This document shows, in pieces, positions 8,626 to 17,713 of a stretch of DNA of 64,000 nucleotides. The number at the start of each line of letters is the position of its first letter. The stretch's first letter is position 1. Under the pieces are notes generated by a model that was given only the letters and a program-made list of their open reading frames with translations, did no database searches and had not been told where the DNA came from. The position numbers and the translations under genes were made by a program. The stretch is taken from positions 124,001 through 188,000 of the forward strand of contig NZ_ML178712.1 of assembly GCF_004360145.1 (NCBI RefSeq). Reading direction: 5' to 3'. This stretch comes from Aliiroseovarius marinus (GTDB taxonomy: Bacteria > Pseudomonadota > Alphaproteobacteria > Rhodobacterales > Rhodobacteraceae).

Positions 8626-10584
8626 ATGAGCAACGACCTTCTGGCCGGCCAAGGCCCCGACGATTATGACGCCTCCTCGATCGAGGTGCTGGAAGGGCTG
8701 GAGCCCGTGCGTCAGCGTCCCGGCATGTATATCGGCGGCACGGACGAACGCGCGCTGCACCACATGGTGGCGGAAATCCTCGACAACTCGATGGACGAGG
8801 CCGTTGCCGGTCACGCCAACCGGATCGAGGTCACGCTGAACGCAGACTATTCCGTGTCGATCACCGATAACGGGCGTGGCATTCCGATCGACCCGCACCC
8901 CAAATTCCCCGACAAATCCGCGCTTGAGGTCATCCTGTGTACGCTCCACGCGGGCGGCAAGTTCTCGGGCAAGGCATACCAGACCTCGGGCGGTCTGCAT
9001 GGGGTTGGTTCGTCGGTTGTGAACGCGCTGTCGGATTCGATGGTGGTGAAGGTCGCCAAGAATAAAGAGATGTTCGAGCAGCGTTTCTCGCGCGGCATCC
9101 CGTTGGGGCCGGTCGAGAAAATCGGCGCGGCCCCCAACCGGCGCGGGACCGAGGTCACCTTTCACGCGGACGAGGAAATCTTTGGCAAGCACCGCTTCAA
9201 GCCCAAGCGGCTGTTCACGCTGGTGCGGTCGAAAGCCTATCTGTTCTCGGGCGTGGAAATCCGCTGGAAATCCCACATTGAGGACGGCGAAACCCCGACC
9301 GAAGCCACCTTCCACTTCCCCGGCGGTCTGGCCGATTACCTGAAGGAAACACTGGGCAGCGCATCCGTTTACGCCGACCAGCCCTTCGCGGGCAAAGTCA
9401 CCTTCCAAGAACGCTTTGGCGAACCCGGCTATGTCGAGTGGGCGATCAACTGGACCCCGTCCCGCGATGGCTACATCCAGTCCTATTGTAACACCGTGCC
9501 CACGCCCGAGGGAGGCACCCACGTCACCGGCTTCTGGGCTGCGATCCTGAAAGGCATCAAGGCCTATGGCGAGCTTGTCGGCAATAAGAAGGCCACGAAC
9601 ATCACCCGCGACGACCTTCTGACCGGCGGCTGTGCGCTGGTGTCTTGCTTCATCGCGGATCCGGCTTTCGTGGGCCAAACCAAGGACCGCCTGTCGACGG
9701 AAGCCGCCAACAAGATGGTCGAGCAATCGGTGCGCGATCACTTCGACAACTGGCTGGCGGCCGATACGAAATCGGCTGGCGCGATCCTCGATTTCCTTGT
9801 GCTCCGGGCCGAGGAACGTCTGCGCCGTCGTCAGGAAAAAGAGACCGCCCGCAAGACCGCCACCAAGAAGCTGCGCCTGCCCGGCAAGCTGGTGGATTGC
9901 TCCGCCACCAACCGCGAAGGCACCGAGCTGTTCATCGTCGAGGGTGACTCGGCGGGCGGATCGGCCAAAATGGCCCGCAACCGCAAGACGCAAGCCCTTC
10001 TGCCCCTGCGCGGCAAGATCCTGAACGTGCTGGGCGCGGCAAGCTCGAAAATCGGCACGAATGCCGAGATCAACGACCTGACCCAAGCCCTTGGCGTAGG
10101 CCTTGGCACCAAGTTCAACGTCGACGATCTGCGCTATGACAAGATCATCATCATGACCGATGCGGACGTGGACGGGGCGCACATTGCCTCGCTTCTGATG
10201 ACGTTCTTCTTCACCCAAATGCGCCCGATGATCGACGCGGGCCACCTGTACCTCGCCTGCCCGCCGCTGTTCCGCCTGACCCAAGGCGCCCGCCGCGTCT
10301 ATTGCGTGGACGAGGCCGAGCGCGACGCGCATCTGGAAAAAGGTCTGGGCGGCAAGGGCAAAATCGACGTCAGCCGCTTTAAAGGTCTGGGCGAGATGGA
10401 CGCAAAGGATCTGAAAGAAACCACGATGGACCCGGCATCCCGGACGCTCATCCGCGTGACCATTGACGAGGACGAACCCGGCGAAACCGCGTCCCTTGTC
10501 GAGCAGCTGATGGGCAAAAAACCCGAACTTCGTTTCCAGTATATTCAGGAGAACGCGAAGTTCGTGGAGGAGTTGGATGTTTGA
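8626..10584 (+). CDS. parE: DNA topoisomerase IV subunit B
   Basis: ATPase subunit of topoisomerase IV, which decatenates daughter chromosomes together with ParC (not in the window). The protein is 652 residues, well short of GyrB (about 800), which favours ParE. The GHKL domain shows LDNSMDEAVAGH, DNGRGIP and GGLHGVGSSVVNALS. The TOPRIM part shows EGDSAGGSAKMARNRKTQ, PLRGKILN and MTDADVDGAH. The ARNRKTQ variant and the GGTDERALHH N-terminus are also ParE-like. The start at 8626 (MSNDLL) is preferred over upstream in-frame ATGs at 8581 and 8491, which add a non-conserved tail and, for 8491, would overlap the divergent decarboxylase start. Confidence 0.93.
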   Translation: MSNDLLAGQGPDDYDASSIEVLEGLEPVRQRPGMYIGGTDERALHHMVAEILDNSMDEAVAGHANRIEVTLNADYSVSITDNGRGIPIDPHPKFPDKSALEVILCTLHAGGKFSGKAYQTSGGLHGVGSSVVNALSDSMVVKVAKNKEMFEQRFSRGIPLGPVEKIGAAPNRRGTEVTFHADEEIFGKHRFKPKRLFTLVRSKAYLFSGVEIRWKSHIEDGETPTEATFHFPGGLADYLKETLGSASVYADQPFAGKVTFQERFGEPGYVEWAINWTPSRDGYIQSYCNTVPTPEGGTHVTGFWAAILKGIKAYGELVGNKKATNITRDDLLTGGCALVSCFIADPAFVGQTKDRLSTEAANKMVEQSVRDHFDNWLAADTKSAGAILDFLVLRAEERLRRRQEKETARKTATKKLRLPGKLVDCSATNREGTELFIVEGDSAGGSAKMARNRKTQALLPLRGKILNVLGAASSKIGTNAEINDLTQALGVGLGTKFNVDDLRYDKIIIMTDADVDGAHIASLLMTFFFTQMRPMIDAGHLYLACPPLFRLTQGARRVYCVDEAERDAHLEKGLGGKGKIDVSRFKGLGEMDAKDLKETTMDPASRTLIRVTIDEDEPGETASLVEQLMGKKPELRFQYIQENAKFVEELDV

Positions 10585-10590
10585 GGGAAA

Positions 10591-11253
10591 ATGCGGGTCT
10601 ATAAATTTCTAAGCAAAAAATGGGCGATGGAAAGCCTACGAAAACGGCAGTTGAAAGCATCGAGGTTTAGTGAAGTAAACGATCCATTTGAGTTCAACTG
10701 CATTGACCTTCCTGACCCAATACTTCGAGCAACCTGGCGGGGCATATTCCAACCTATGGACAGTTCCACTGGGTTTGTAAGTTTCAGCAAGAACTGGAAC
10801 AACCCCGTAGTCTGGGGGCACTATGCAGACAACCATCACGGACTCGCACTGGGTTTTGACATTCGTGACGATCCAACTCGGCTAATGGAAATAGATTATG
10901 TTGAGGAGTTACTTAGCCTTCCTAGTGCAACCGAACATCAAACAGCCGCACTCAACGCACTCTTAAAGAAGGTTCCAAAAACAAAATTCGCTCACTGGAA
11001 ATACGAAGATGAAGTGCGTTGGCTGGATAGTTTGGGATTCTTTGATGGGCCCGATGAAAAGGGGAAGTATTTTCTACCCTACAGCGACCACCTGAAGTTG
11101 CGGGAGGTAATCATAGGTGCAAAGTCTCAAGCCACATCTTGCGAAATCAATGAAGTACTTGAAGGCGCTGAAGGCGTTACGATCACGACGGCAAGGATTG
11201 CATTTCGTAGTTTCAGCGTTGTAACCCAACACGCAAGGTCCAAACAGAAATAG
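10591..11253 (+). CDS. DUF2971-family protein, AT-rich accessory gene
   Basis: A 220-residue soluble protein with the DUF2971 layout. It has an N-terminal YKFLS...LKASRFSEVNDPFEF block, then GFVSFSKNWNNPVVWGHYADNHHGLALGFD and a C-terminal FAHWKYEDEVRW segment. DUF2971 proteins are common accessory genes near defence and mobile loci; no reaction is established. The gene is visibly AT-richer (roughly 47% GC) than parE, which ends only 6 bases upstream, so it has probably been acquired by transfer and inserted behind parE. A structured region with inverted repeats follows. Function here is unknown. Confidence 0.72.
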   Translation: MRVYKFLSKKWAMESLRKRQLKASRFSEVNDPFEFNCIDLPDPILRATWRGIFQPMDSSTGFVSFSKNWNNPVVWGHYADNHHGLALGFDIRDDPTRLMEIDYVEELLSLPSATEHQTAALNALLKKVPKTKFAHWKYEDEVRWLDSLGFFDGPDEKGKYFLPYSDHLKLREVIIGAKSQATSCEINEVLEGAEGVTITTARIAFRSFSVVTQHARSKQK

Positions 11254-11261
11254 CAGCAGCG

Positions 11262-11283
11262 GCGCCCGACCCTGGGTGGGCGC
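11262..11283 (+). terminator. Probable terminator hairpin after the DUF2971 gene
   Basis: GCGCCC and GGGCGC form a 6-bp stem around a 10-base loop, followed by the T-rich CTCGTTTCGTT. It begins 8 bases after the stop codon. The left half (GCGCCCGACCCT) also pairs exactly with 11371-11382, so alternative folding is possible. Confidence 0.55.
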
Positions 11284-11353
11284 TCGTTTCGTTCTCGTGG
11301 AGCAACACACTCTCCACACCCGAAACCAATCCGCACATCTGAAACGTCACAAT

Positions 11354-11403
11354 AGCGCCCTCCCGTGGGGAGGGTCGGGCGCTGCCCGGTCTATCGACCG
11401 GGC
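11354..11403. repeat. Two consecutive hairpins downstream of the DUF2971 gene
   Basis: The first hairpin pairs AGCGCCC (11354-11360) with GGGCGCT (11377-11383), with an inner CTCCC/GGGAG stem. The second is GCCCGGTC-TATC-GACCGGGC (11384-11403), a perfect 8-bp stem with a tetraloop. Neither is followed by a T-run on the plus strand. They lie beyond the stop of the convergent cytochrome gene and may terminate it or mark the insertion edge of the AT-rich gene. Confidence 0.5.
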
Positions 11404-11438
11404 GGAAGGTTGCGTGTTGAGGCTAAGCCGCGCGCAGA

Positions 11439-11849
11439 TCAGTCCTGCACCGACTCCAAATACTCCGCCAGACGCACCAGCGCAGCAGGCGTCGGGGTCA
11501 TCACACCTTTTTCGTCCACCCAGACCTCCATCTCGCTGTCCAGAAGCGCGCCGAACTCGGGCATGGGGCCGCGTTGGGTGCCTTTGGCATAGCCGTCGAT
11601 GGTCGACATGACATAGCGGGTCGGGAAGGTGCCGCCGTGTTTGGCGGTCAATTTGGTCAGGCCCGGCGCGCTGGGATAGACGCCGCCCTTGGCGTCATCG
11701 CCGTGGCAGGCGGCGCAGTTTTCCGCATAGATCTCGGCCCCGGTCAGGTCGGACACGTCCTGAACCTTGGGTTTGGCCTGAGTGCGGAAGATATCCTGCG
11801 GCTGACAGGCGGCCAGTAGGATCAAAAGAAGGGGTGCTGCGCGGCGCAT
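11439..11849 (-). CDS. Lipoprotein c-type cytochrome
   Basis: A 136-residue monohaem class I cytochrome c. The N-terminus MRRAAPLLLILLAACQ is a lipoprotein signal with lipobox LAAC, so the protein should be exported and lipid-anchored in the envelope. The haem attachment motif CAACH follows at about residues 45-49. The likely distal methionine is in RGPMPEFG. The fold is short and has no fused domain, which suggests an electron carrier or a small subunit rather than an enzyme. The next gene on the same strand (DUF3047) ends 75 bases upstream, so they may or may not be co-transcribed. The redox partner is unknown. Confidence 0.86.
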   Translation of the reverse strand: MRRAAPLLLILLAACQPQDIFRTQAKPKVQDVSDLTGAEIYAENCAACHGDDAKGGVYPSAPGLTKLTAKHGGTFPTRYVMSTIDGYAKGTQRGPMPEFGALLDSEMEVWVDEKGVMTPTPAALVRLAEYLESVQD

Positions 11850-11924
11850 TTGGAAACCCTGTTGTCTTTCAAAGACTTGTTATGGGGTGATTCTATCATG
11901 CCTGTGTTTGCATGCAACCCTAGG

Positions 11925-12566
11925 TCACTGCAAGCGCAGATTGCTGACCTGCCCCTGCATGATCACATCCGTATCGTCGCTGTCTGCCGACAGGGCCAGC
12001 GCGACCAGTGCCTCGGGGGTCGATCCGAACGCGCGGCGGTAATCTGCGGCCAGATCGACGGTCTCGGCATGTGATCCAGTGCCCGACGGGCGCAGCACGA
12101 TGGTCTTGCCGCGCGGCCCCAGATAAGGCGATCCCAGCACCGCCCCGCGCGCGTGGTCGCCGCCCCAGACATAGACCAACACGCGCCCCTCCGGGTGGTT
12201 CAAAAGCTTGCGCAGGCTGCGGGTGCCTTGCAGACGTTCGGCCTCGGCCTTGGGCAGGAAGGCGAAGTAGAGCGCAAGATTGCGGTCGTCCCCGCCCTTC
12301 TGGCGCAGGTCCGTCGCAGGGACCGAGCTGTCCACATCCCAGACCCAACTGGCCATGCGTGCGTCCCAATCTTCTGGCGCCAAGCGGTCATAGGTGATCG
12401 AGACCGAACCATCCGCCGTCACGCTAATCGCACCCGCGGACGGGGCGAAGGTGACTTTCGAGAAGAAGGCGAACCAATGCGTGCGCCACGCGTCGAAGTT
12501 CACGGGGCCCGCCAAGGCCACCGAGGCCGACAGGGTCAGGGCAAGGATCGCGGTCAGGATACGCAT
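11925..12566 (-). CDS. DUF3047 secreted protein
   Basis: A 213-residue protein with a clear Sec signal peptide (MRILTAILALTLSASVALA, then GPVNF) and a DUF3047-like body. The body shows WVWDVDSSVPATDLRQKGGDDRNLALYFAF and a central VYVWGG segment, recognisable in family members. It is predicted to be periplasmic; no activity is known. The start at 12566 is chosen because CCGGAGC precedes it and the signal peptide begins there. A longer frame reaching 12635 lacks these features. It lies between the cytochrome gene and lolD on the same strand, with a 93-base gap to lolD. Confidence 0.8.
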   Translation of the reverse strand: MRILTAILALTLSASVALAGPVNFDAWRTHWFAFFSKVTFAPSAGAISVTADGSVSITYDRLAPEDWDARMASWVWDVDSSVPATDLRQKGGDDRNLALYFAFLPKAEAERLQGTRSLRKLLNHPEGRVLVYVWGGDHARGAVLGSPYLGPRGKTIVLRPSGTGSHAETVDLAADYRRAFGSTPEALVALALSADSDDTDVIMQGQVSNLRLQ

Positions 12567-12659
12567 CGGAAGCTCCGGCAAAGGGTTACACCCGCCAGAT
12601 TGCCGATCCTGTGCGGACGCGCAATCGGGCCTCACACGATTGTCAGAGGGCGCGAGCGG

Positions 12660-13337
12660 TCAGAGGATCTCGCCACCCTCAAGCCGCAGGGTCCGATCCA
12701 TGCGCGCAGCAAGGTCGAGGTTGTGCGTCGCGATCAGCGCCGACAGGCCGGTGTCGCGCACCAGCTCCATCAGGGCGGCAAATACGGTGTCCGAGGTATC
12801 CGGGTCCAAGTTCCCCGTCGGTTCGTCCGCCAGCAAAAGCGCGGGACGGTTGGCGAGCGCCCGACAGAAGGCGACACGCTGTTGCTCGCCCCCCGACAGC
12901 TCGGCGGGGCGGTGCGTGGCGCGGCTGTCGACGCCGACGCGGGCCATCAACTCCATCGCGTGATCGCGCGCGGCACGCTCGCCCACGCCGTTCGCCAATT
13001 GCGGCAGCACGATGTTTTCCAGCGCGGTGAATTCCGGAAGCAGGTGGTGGAACTGATAGACAAAGCCCACCTCGTTGCGGCGGGTGGCGGTGCGGCGACG
13101 GTCGGACTGCGCGCCCATTTTCTGCCCGTTGATCGAGACCTCGCCTGCATCCGCGGCATCCAACAGTCCGGCGATATGCAGCAGCGTCGATTTCCCCGAG
13201 CCAGACGGCGCAACCAGCGCCACAACCTCGCCCTTGGCAATCGACAGGTTTGCGCCACGCAGCACACGAATTTCGCCCGGCGTGCCCTCGTTATAGGTCT
13301 TGGTGATGCCCGAGAGGCTCAGAACCGTGTCACTCAT
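12660..13337 (-). CDS. lolD: Lipoprotein-releasing ABC transporter ATP-binding protein
   Basis: ATPase of the Lol complex, which extracts lipoproteins from the inner membrane for transfer to the outer membrane. The 225-residue protein has Walker A ([11 protein letters not shown]), the signature [15 protein letters not shown], Walker B ([12 protein letters not shown]) and the switch His in [10 protein letters not shown]. Its ATG overlaps the stop of the permease gene by 8 bases (ATGAGTGA), showing tight translational coupling. The FtsE/MacB-type ATPases are close relatives, but the permease partner supports LolD. Confidence 0.93.
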   Translation of the reverse strand: MSDTVLSLSGITKTYNEGTPGEIRVLRGANLSIAKGEVVALVAPSGSGKSTLLHIAGLLDAADAGEVSINGQKMGAQSDRRRTATRRNEVGFVYQFHHLLPEFTALENIVLPQLANGVGERAARDHAMELMARVGVDSRATHRPAELSGGEQQRVAFCRALANRPALLLADEPTGNLDPDTSDTVFAALMELVRDTGLSALIATHNLDLAARMDRTLRLEGGEIL

Positions 13338-14616
13338 AGCGCAGGGCCTCCACCGGGTTCATCCGTGCGGCTTTGCGCGCCGGGAAAAGGGTCACGACGA
13401 AGGACAGGGTTAAAGACAGGCCGACCGCAGATGCCACGTCCCAGAACTCCAACTTTGCAGGCAGGTGATAGATGCCGCGGATCGACGGATCCCAGACGCC
13501 TCCGCCCGAGAAGTAATTCACCAACGAAAACACGCTGTCGATATTGAGCGCGAAGAGACAGCCGAGGATCACGCCCGCAATCGTGCCGACGATCCCTGTC
13601 AAAGAGCCACACAGGAAGAACACCCGCAAAATAGACCCTTCGGTCAGGCCCATCGTGCGCAGAATGCCGATATCGCGCCCTTTGTTCTTCACCAGCATGA
13701 TCAAGCCGGAGGTGATGTTCATGGACGCGATCAGCACCAGCACGGACAGGATGATGAACATGACGTTGTCTTCCATATCCAAGGCCCGCAGGAATGCGCC
13801 GGAACGGTCACGCCATGTCCAGACGCCGCTGGGGTCCTCAACGGCGTTCATGATGGGCATCAGCAGCTTGTCGATCCCTTCCGGATCCTCGACCATCACC
13901 TCGATCTCATCCGCCAGCCCTTCGCGGTTGAAGAAGCTCTGCGCCTCGGCGATGGGCAGATAAACGCGGGTGCGGTCGATGTCCCAGCGACCAGCGGTGA
14001 AGATATAGGTGACCTCGTAGGCATTCACCCGCGGGCTGGTGCCGAACGCGGTCTTCACGCCATTGGGCGAGATGATCTTGATCTTGTCGCCGATCCCGAC
14101 ATTCAATTCCGCCGCCACGCCCGAGCCAATGGCCACGCCGCGCTCGAAATCTGACAATGCACCGGCCGAGCTTTCGGGCTTGGCAATGCGCGGGATGGTC
14201 AGGATGTCTTCATAGGCGATCCCAAAGACCTCGACCCCCGCATTATATTGCCCCCGGTTCGCCATGACCTGCCCCTTGACCAAGGGCGCTGCGCGGACGA
14301 CCCCCGGAACCGTCATAATCCGGTCTGCCCATTCCTCGTAGTTCGAGATCGTGCGATCCAAGCCGCCATTCGCAGTGACACGGCTGTGGGCGAAAACCTC
14401 GACATGGGCATTGGCACCCAGAATTGTGTCGACAAATTCATCCCGGAACCCGGTCCGCACCGCCAGCGTGATGATCAGGGCGGCCACCGCCAAGGTGATC
14501 CCGATCAGGCTGATCCACGTCATGGTGCTGACGCCACCCTCGGCACGACGCGCGCGCAGATACCGCCACGCGATCTGCCATTCGAAACGGGAAAACGGGG
14601 CTGTTCGCTTGGGCAA
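13330..14616 (-). CDS. lolC: Lipoprotein-releasing ABC transporter permease (LolC/E type)
   Basis: Inner-membrane permease of the Lol system, 428 residues, with four predicted membrane helices. One follows the N-terminal [22 protein letters not shown], and three lie in the C-terminal third ([55 protein letters not shown]). The large periplasmic domain lies between them. Alphaproteobacteria often carry one LolC/E hybrid instead of two proteins, and only one is present here. A TTG start at 14616 is chosen because AGGAG lies 6 bases upstream and conserved sequence ([18 protein letters not shown]) begins directly after it. The ATG at 14718 has no such support. Confidence 0.9.
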   Translation of the reverse strand: MPKRTAPFSRFEWQIAWRYLRARRAEGGVSTMTWISLIGITLAVAALIITLAVRTGFRDEFVDTILGANAHVEVFAHSRVTANGGLDRTISNYEEWADRIMTVPGVVRAAPLVKGQVMANRGQYNAGVEVFGIAYEDILTIPRIAKPESSAGALSDFERGVAIGSGVAAELNVGIGDKIKIISPNGVKTAFGTSPRVNAYEVTYIFTAGRWDIDRTRVYLPIAEAQSFFNREGLADEIEVMVEDPEGIDKLLMPIMNAVEDPSGVWTWRDRSGAFLRALDMEDNVMFIILSVLVLIASMNITSGLIMLVKNKGRDIGILRTMGLTEGSILRVFFLCGSLTGIVGTIAGVILGCLFALNIDSVFSLVNYFSGGGVWDPSIRGIYHLPAKLEFWDVASAVGLSLTLSFVVTLFPARKAARMNPVEALRYE

Positions 14617-14931
14617 CTGGGGCTCCTGACGGATTAATATTTGCGCCAAACTGGGGGTTCTGGGCGGCAAGGTCAAGCACCAGACCCGAATGCGGCCTGA
14701 AACCGCCGCCCCACCCACAATCCGTTAACCTGTGGAGAAACATAAGTTTTCTGTGGACAACTCGCTTAACGCGCAAAGTTTCACTTTACAGAGAGAAATC
14801 TGAGTGACACCATATCTAGTAAGGCAAGGCGCAAAGAACGCCGAACCTTGTACAGGCATCAAGCATTTGTGGCCATTAACGGTCGCTGCCACGACCCCGT
14901 CACAAATGTTGAAACCAATGGGGGGCATATC
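14617..14931. other. Intergenic region with a pair of DnaA-box-like sites
   Basis: This 315-base gap lies between the divergent lolC/E and ybjN-like genes. TGTGGAGAA (14731-14739) and TGTGGACAA (14752-14760) each differ by one base from the DnaA box TGTGGATAA, in the same orientation and 21 bases apart. No convincing sigma-70 promoter or terminator was identified by eye, although promoters for both flanking genes must be here. Confidence 0.3.
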
Positions 14932-15435
14932 ATGGCCGCAACCGAGCAGTACATCGAAAGCGAAGATCTTCACCCAATCGACATTGTCGAAACCATCGCG
15001 GAACACCACGCGTGGGAGTTCGACCGCGTCGCCGAGGATCAGATTGCCATGGCGGTTGAGGGCCAGTGGCGCACCTACTCGATCACCTTGGCCTGGTCGC
15101 CCTATGACGAAACCCTGCGCCTGATCTGCACCTTCGAAATGGAGCCGCCCGAGGACAGCCTGCCGCGCGTCTATGATGCTTTGAACCGCATCAACGACCA
15201 GTGCTGGACTGGCGCCTTCACCTACTGGGAAGAGCAGCGATTGATGGTCTGGCGCTATGGCCTGCCCCTGACGGGCGGACAGTTCGCTGGCCCCGAGCAG
15301 ATCGACCGCTTGATCGCCTCGGCCGTGTCCGCATCGGAACGTTTCTACCCCGCGTTCCAGCTGGTCGCATGGACCGACCGCAGCGTCGAAGACGCGCTTC
15401 AGGTCGCCATCGCCGAGGCCTACGGGCGCGCTTAA
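14932..15435 (+). CDS. YbjN domain-containing protein
   Basis: A 167-residue soluble protein of the YbjN (PF10722) family, which shares the fold of type III secretion chaperones and is found across alphaproteobacteria. Recognisable parts are IDIVETIAEHHAWEFDRVAEDQIAMAVEG near the N-terminus and an FTYWEEQRLMVWRYGLPL block in the middle. It closes with a helical ASERFYPAFQLVAW...ALQVAIAEAYGRA tail. The molecular role is unknown; E. coli YbjN influences motility and stress traits. The start at 14932 is preferred over an upstream in-frame ATG because GGGGG precedes it and the family begins here. A strong terminator follows. Confidence 0.82.
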   Translation: MAATEQYIESEDLHPIDIVETIAEHHAWEFDRVAEDQIAMAVEGQWRTYSITLAWSPYDETLRLICTFEMEPPEDSLPRVYDALNRINDQCWTGAFTYWEEQRLMVWRYGLPLTGGQFAGPEQIDRLIASAVSASERFYPAFQLVAWTDRSVEDALQVAIAEAYGRA

Positions 15436-15466
15436 CTCCACCATTTACCACCACTCACTATCTCAG

Positions 15467-15487
15467 CCGCGCCTTCGGGCGCGGTTT
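15467..15487 (+). terminator. Intrinsic terminator after the ybjN-like gene
   Basis: CCGCGCC-TTCG-GGCGCGG is a 7-bp GC stem capped by a stable UUCG tetraloop and followed by TTT. It lies 32 bases after the stop codon and separates this gene from proC. Confidence 0.75.
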
Positions 15488-15553
15488 CAGCTTGCGCCGC
15501 TCGCACTGCGCTCTAATCTCGCACGTCAAATAGACACGGGATGGGACGTCATC

Positions 15554-16369
15554 ATGATGGATCAGGTAAAATCGCGCGGGCTGGTACTGTTGGGCTGCGG
15601 CAAGATGGGATCGGCCATGCTGGAAGGTTGGCTGTCGGATGGGCTTCCGACCAGCTCGGTCTGGGTGAACGACCCCTACCCGTCGGAGTGGCTGCAATCG
15701 TTGGATGGGTTGAACCTGAACACGACGCTACCCGAGAACCCTGCGATTGTGCTGATCGCCGTGAAGCCGCAAATGATGGCCGAAGCGCTGCCGTCTTTGA
15801 AAGCGCTGGGCAATGGCACCACCCTGTTCCTCTCGGTCGCTGCGGGCACGCCAATCTCGACATATGAGGATATGCTGGGCGACCAGACCCCCATCATCCG
15901 CGCCATGCCCAACACCCCCGCCGCCATCGGGCGCGGGATCACCGCGATCTGCGGCAATGATCATGCCAGCGCTGGCGACATGGATCTGGCCCAGGCGCTC
16001 TTGTCTGCTGTCGGACAGGTTGTCCGGCTGGACGGGGAACACCAGATGGACGCCGTCACCGCCGTGTCCGGCTCTGGCCCCGCCTATGTGTTCCATTTGA
16101 TCGAAACGCTGGCGGCGGCTGGCGTCAAACAGGGCCTGTCCGAAGCGCTTGCCATGCAATTGGCCAAAGCCACCGTGGGCGGCGCGGGCGCATTGGCAGA
16201 ACAGGCTGACGACGACCCGGCCCAACTGCGCGTGAACGTCACCAGTCCCGGCGGCACCACCGCCGCCGCGCTGTCCGTTCTGATGGACAAGGACACCGGC
16301 TTTCCCGACCTTCTGACCCGCGCGGTAAATGCCGCCGCTGACCGTTCCAAGGAGCTTGCCAATGGCTGA
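15554..16369 (+). CDS. proC: Pyrroline-5-carboxylate reductase
   Basis: Last step of proline synthesis: reduces 1-pyrroline-5-carboxylate with NAD(P)H. The 271-residue protein has the Rossmann motif GLVLLGCGKMGSAM at the N-terminus and AVKPQMM (nucleotide binding). The PIIRAMPNTPA block and the C-terminal signature VSGSGPAYVF...LVNVTSPGGTT-like region (RVNVTSPGGTTAAAL) are also present. It begins a three-gene overlapping unit: its stop overlaps the next start by 8 bases (ATGGCTGA). Two adjacent in-frame ATGs make the start ambiguous by one codon. Confidence 0.95.
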   Translation: MMDQVKSRGLVLLGCGKMGSAMLEGWLSDGLPTSSVWVNDPYPSEWLQSLDGLNLNTTLPENPAIVLIAVKPQMMAEALPSLKALGNGTTLFLSVAAGTPISTYEDMLGDQTPIIRAMPNTPAAIGRGITAICGNDHASAGDMDLAQALLSAVGQVVRLDGEHQMDAVTAVSGSGPAYVFHLIETLAAAGVKQGLSEALAMQLAKATVGGAGALAEQADDDPAQLRVNVTSPGGTTAAALSVLMDKDTGFPDLLTRAVNAAADRSKELANG

Positions 16370-16712
16370 CATGACCCCGGAAATCACCTTCGACGACTTC
16401 ATGAAAGTCGACATCCGCAAGGGAACCGTCCTGCGCGCAGAACCCTTCCCCGAAGCGCGCAAACCCGCCATCAAACTGTGGGTCGATTTCGGTCCGGAAA
16501 TTGGCGAGCGCAAAAGCTCGGCCCAGATCACGCAGCATTACGCGCCCGAAGATTTGGTGGGCAAATCCGTGCTGGGCGTGGTGAATTTCCCGCCGCGCCA
16601 AATTGGGCCAATGCGGTCGGAAGTGCTGATCCTTGGCCTCTACGACGCTGACGGGAATGTCGGCCTGATCACACCAGACAAAGACACCCCGGACGGAGCA
16701 CGCTTGTGCTAA
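16362..16712 (+). CDS. tRNA-binding-domain protein, CsaA-like
   Basis: A 116-residue single-domain OB-fold protein of the CsaA/tRNA-binding (EMAP-like) family. It shows ITFDDFMKVDIRKGTVLRAEPFPEA, then the IGERKSSAQIT strand and the block GKSVLGVVNFPPRQIGPMRSEVLILG. CsaA of Bacillus has chaperone-like activity and homologues bind tRNA; which applies here is unknown. AAGGAG lies 8 bases upstream of the ATG. The gene overlaps proC at its start and the hydroxyacid dehydrogenase at its end (7 bases), so all three are translated as a coupled unit. Confidence 0.88.
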   Translation: MADMTPEITFDDFMKVDIRKGTVLRAEPFPEARKPAIKLWVDFGPEIGERKSSAQITQHYAPEDLVGKSVLGVVNFPPRQIGPMRSEVLILGLYDADGNVGLITPDKDTPDGARLC

Positions 16713-17659
16713 GCCTTTTCATTTCGCGCCCTCTGCCCGACGCCGTCCTGACCCGCGCACACGCGTCCTTTGACACCACCGTGCGCGACATCACCACCCC
16801 CATGACGCAGGACGAGATGATCGCAAGCCTGCGCGACTACGACATCGTCCTGCCGACGCTGGGCGACCTCTATACGGCTGACATTTTCGAAGACGCAGGC
16901 CCCATCCGCGCCAAACTGCTGGCGAATTTCGGCGTGGGGTACAATCATATCGACGTGATTGCGGCCAAGGCGCACGGCCTTCAGGTGACGAACACCCCCG
17001 GCGCGGTCACCGACGCCACCGCCGACACCGCCATGACCTTGATCCTGATGACCGCCCGCCGGGCCGGAGAAGGCGAACGCATGCTGCGCAATGGCGCGTG
17101 GGACGGCTGGCACCCTACACAGCTTCTGGGCATGCATGTGTCGGGCAAAACGGTCGGCATCATCGGCATGGGCCGCATTGGCGAGGCGATCGCCAAACGC
17201 TGCCATTTCGGTTTTGGCATGAATGTGGTGTTCTACAACCGATCGCCGAAAACGCCTGACCTCCCGGCAAAGCAACTTCCCAGCATCGACGCCGTCGCCC
17301 GCGCTGCGGACATCCTTGTCGTCGCGGTTCCAGGCGGGGCCGAAACGCACCACTTGATCGACAAAGACACGTTCGACGCTATGCCGTCCCATGCGCTCCT
17401 GATCAACATCGCGCGCGGAGAAGTCGTGCGCGAAGCCGCCCTGATCGACGCCTTGGAACAAGACCAGATCGCAGGCGCCGGTCTGGACGTCTACGAGTTC
17501 GAACCCAAAGTGCCCAAAGCGCTCACCGACCGCGAGGATGTGACACTGCTCCCGCATCTGGGTACTGCCACGCTCGAGGTGCGGACGGATATGGGCATGC
17601 TGGCGATGGACAATATCGAGGCGTTCGCCAACGGAGCACCGCTACCAACCCCGGTCTGA
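16706..17659 (+). CDS. D-isomer-specific 2-hydroxyacid dehydrogenase
   Basis: NAD(P)-dependent oxidoreductase of 317 residues that interconverts 2-oxoacids and D-2-hydroxyacids, probably of the glyoxylate/hydroxypyruvate reductase branch. The nucleotide-binding motif is GKTVGIIGMGRIGEAIAKR. The catalytic trio is visible as Arg in NIARGEVV, Glu in DVYEFEPKVP and His in LLPHLGTAT. The start is GTG at 16706, overlapping the csaA-like gene, with GGAG about 8 bases upstream. Substrate cannot be fixed from sequence. The coupling to proC and csaA has no obvious metabolic logic. Confidence 0.88.
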   Translation: MLSLFISRPLPDAVLTRAHASFDTTVRDITTPMTQDEMIASLRDYDIVLPTLGDLYTADIFEDAGPIRAKLLANFGVGYNHIDVIAAKAHGLQVTNTPGAVTDATADTAMTLILMTARRAGEGERMLRNGAWDGWHPTQLLGMHVSGKTVGIIGMGRIGEAIAKRCHFGFGMNVVFYNRSPKTPDLPAKQLPSIDAVARAADILVVAVPGGAETHHLIDKDTFDAMPSHALLINIARGEVVREAALIDALEQDQIAGAGLDVYEFEPKVPKALTDREDVTLLPHLGTATLEVRTDMGMLAMDNIEAFANGAPLPTPV

Positions 17660-17713
17660 CCTTCCTCTCGCCCGGGGCTCTGCCCGTTTTCAGCGAAAAA
17701 GATCCACGGGGCC

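Noticed and set aside
8464-10332. Open frame of 622 codons antisense to parE
   Set aside because: Shadow of parE on the other strand; no start signal or recognisable domain.
14617-14931. Replication origin
   Set aside because: Only two imperfect DnaA boxes, no AT-rich unwinding region and no origin genes (dnaA, parAB, hemE) nearby.
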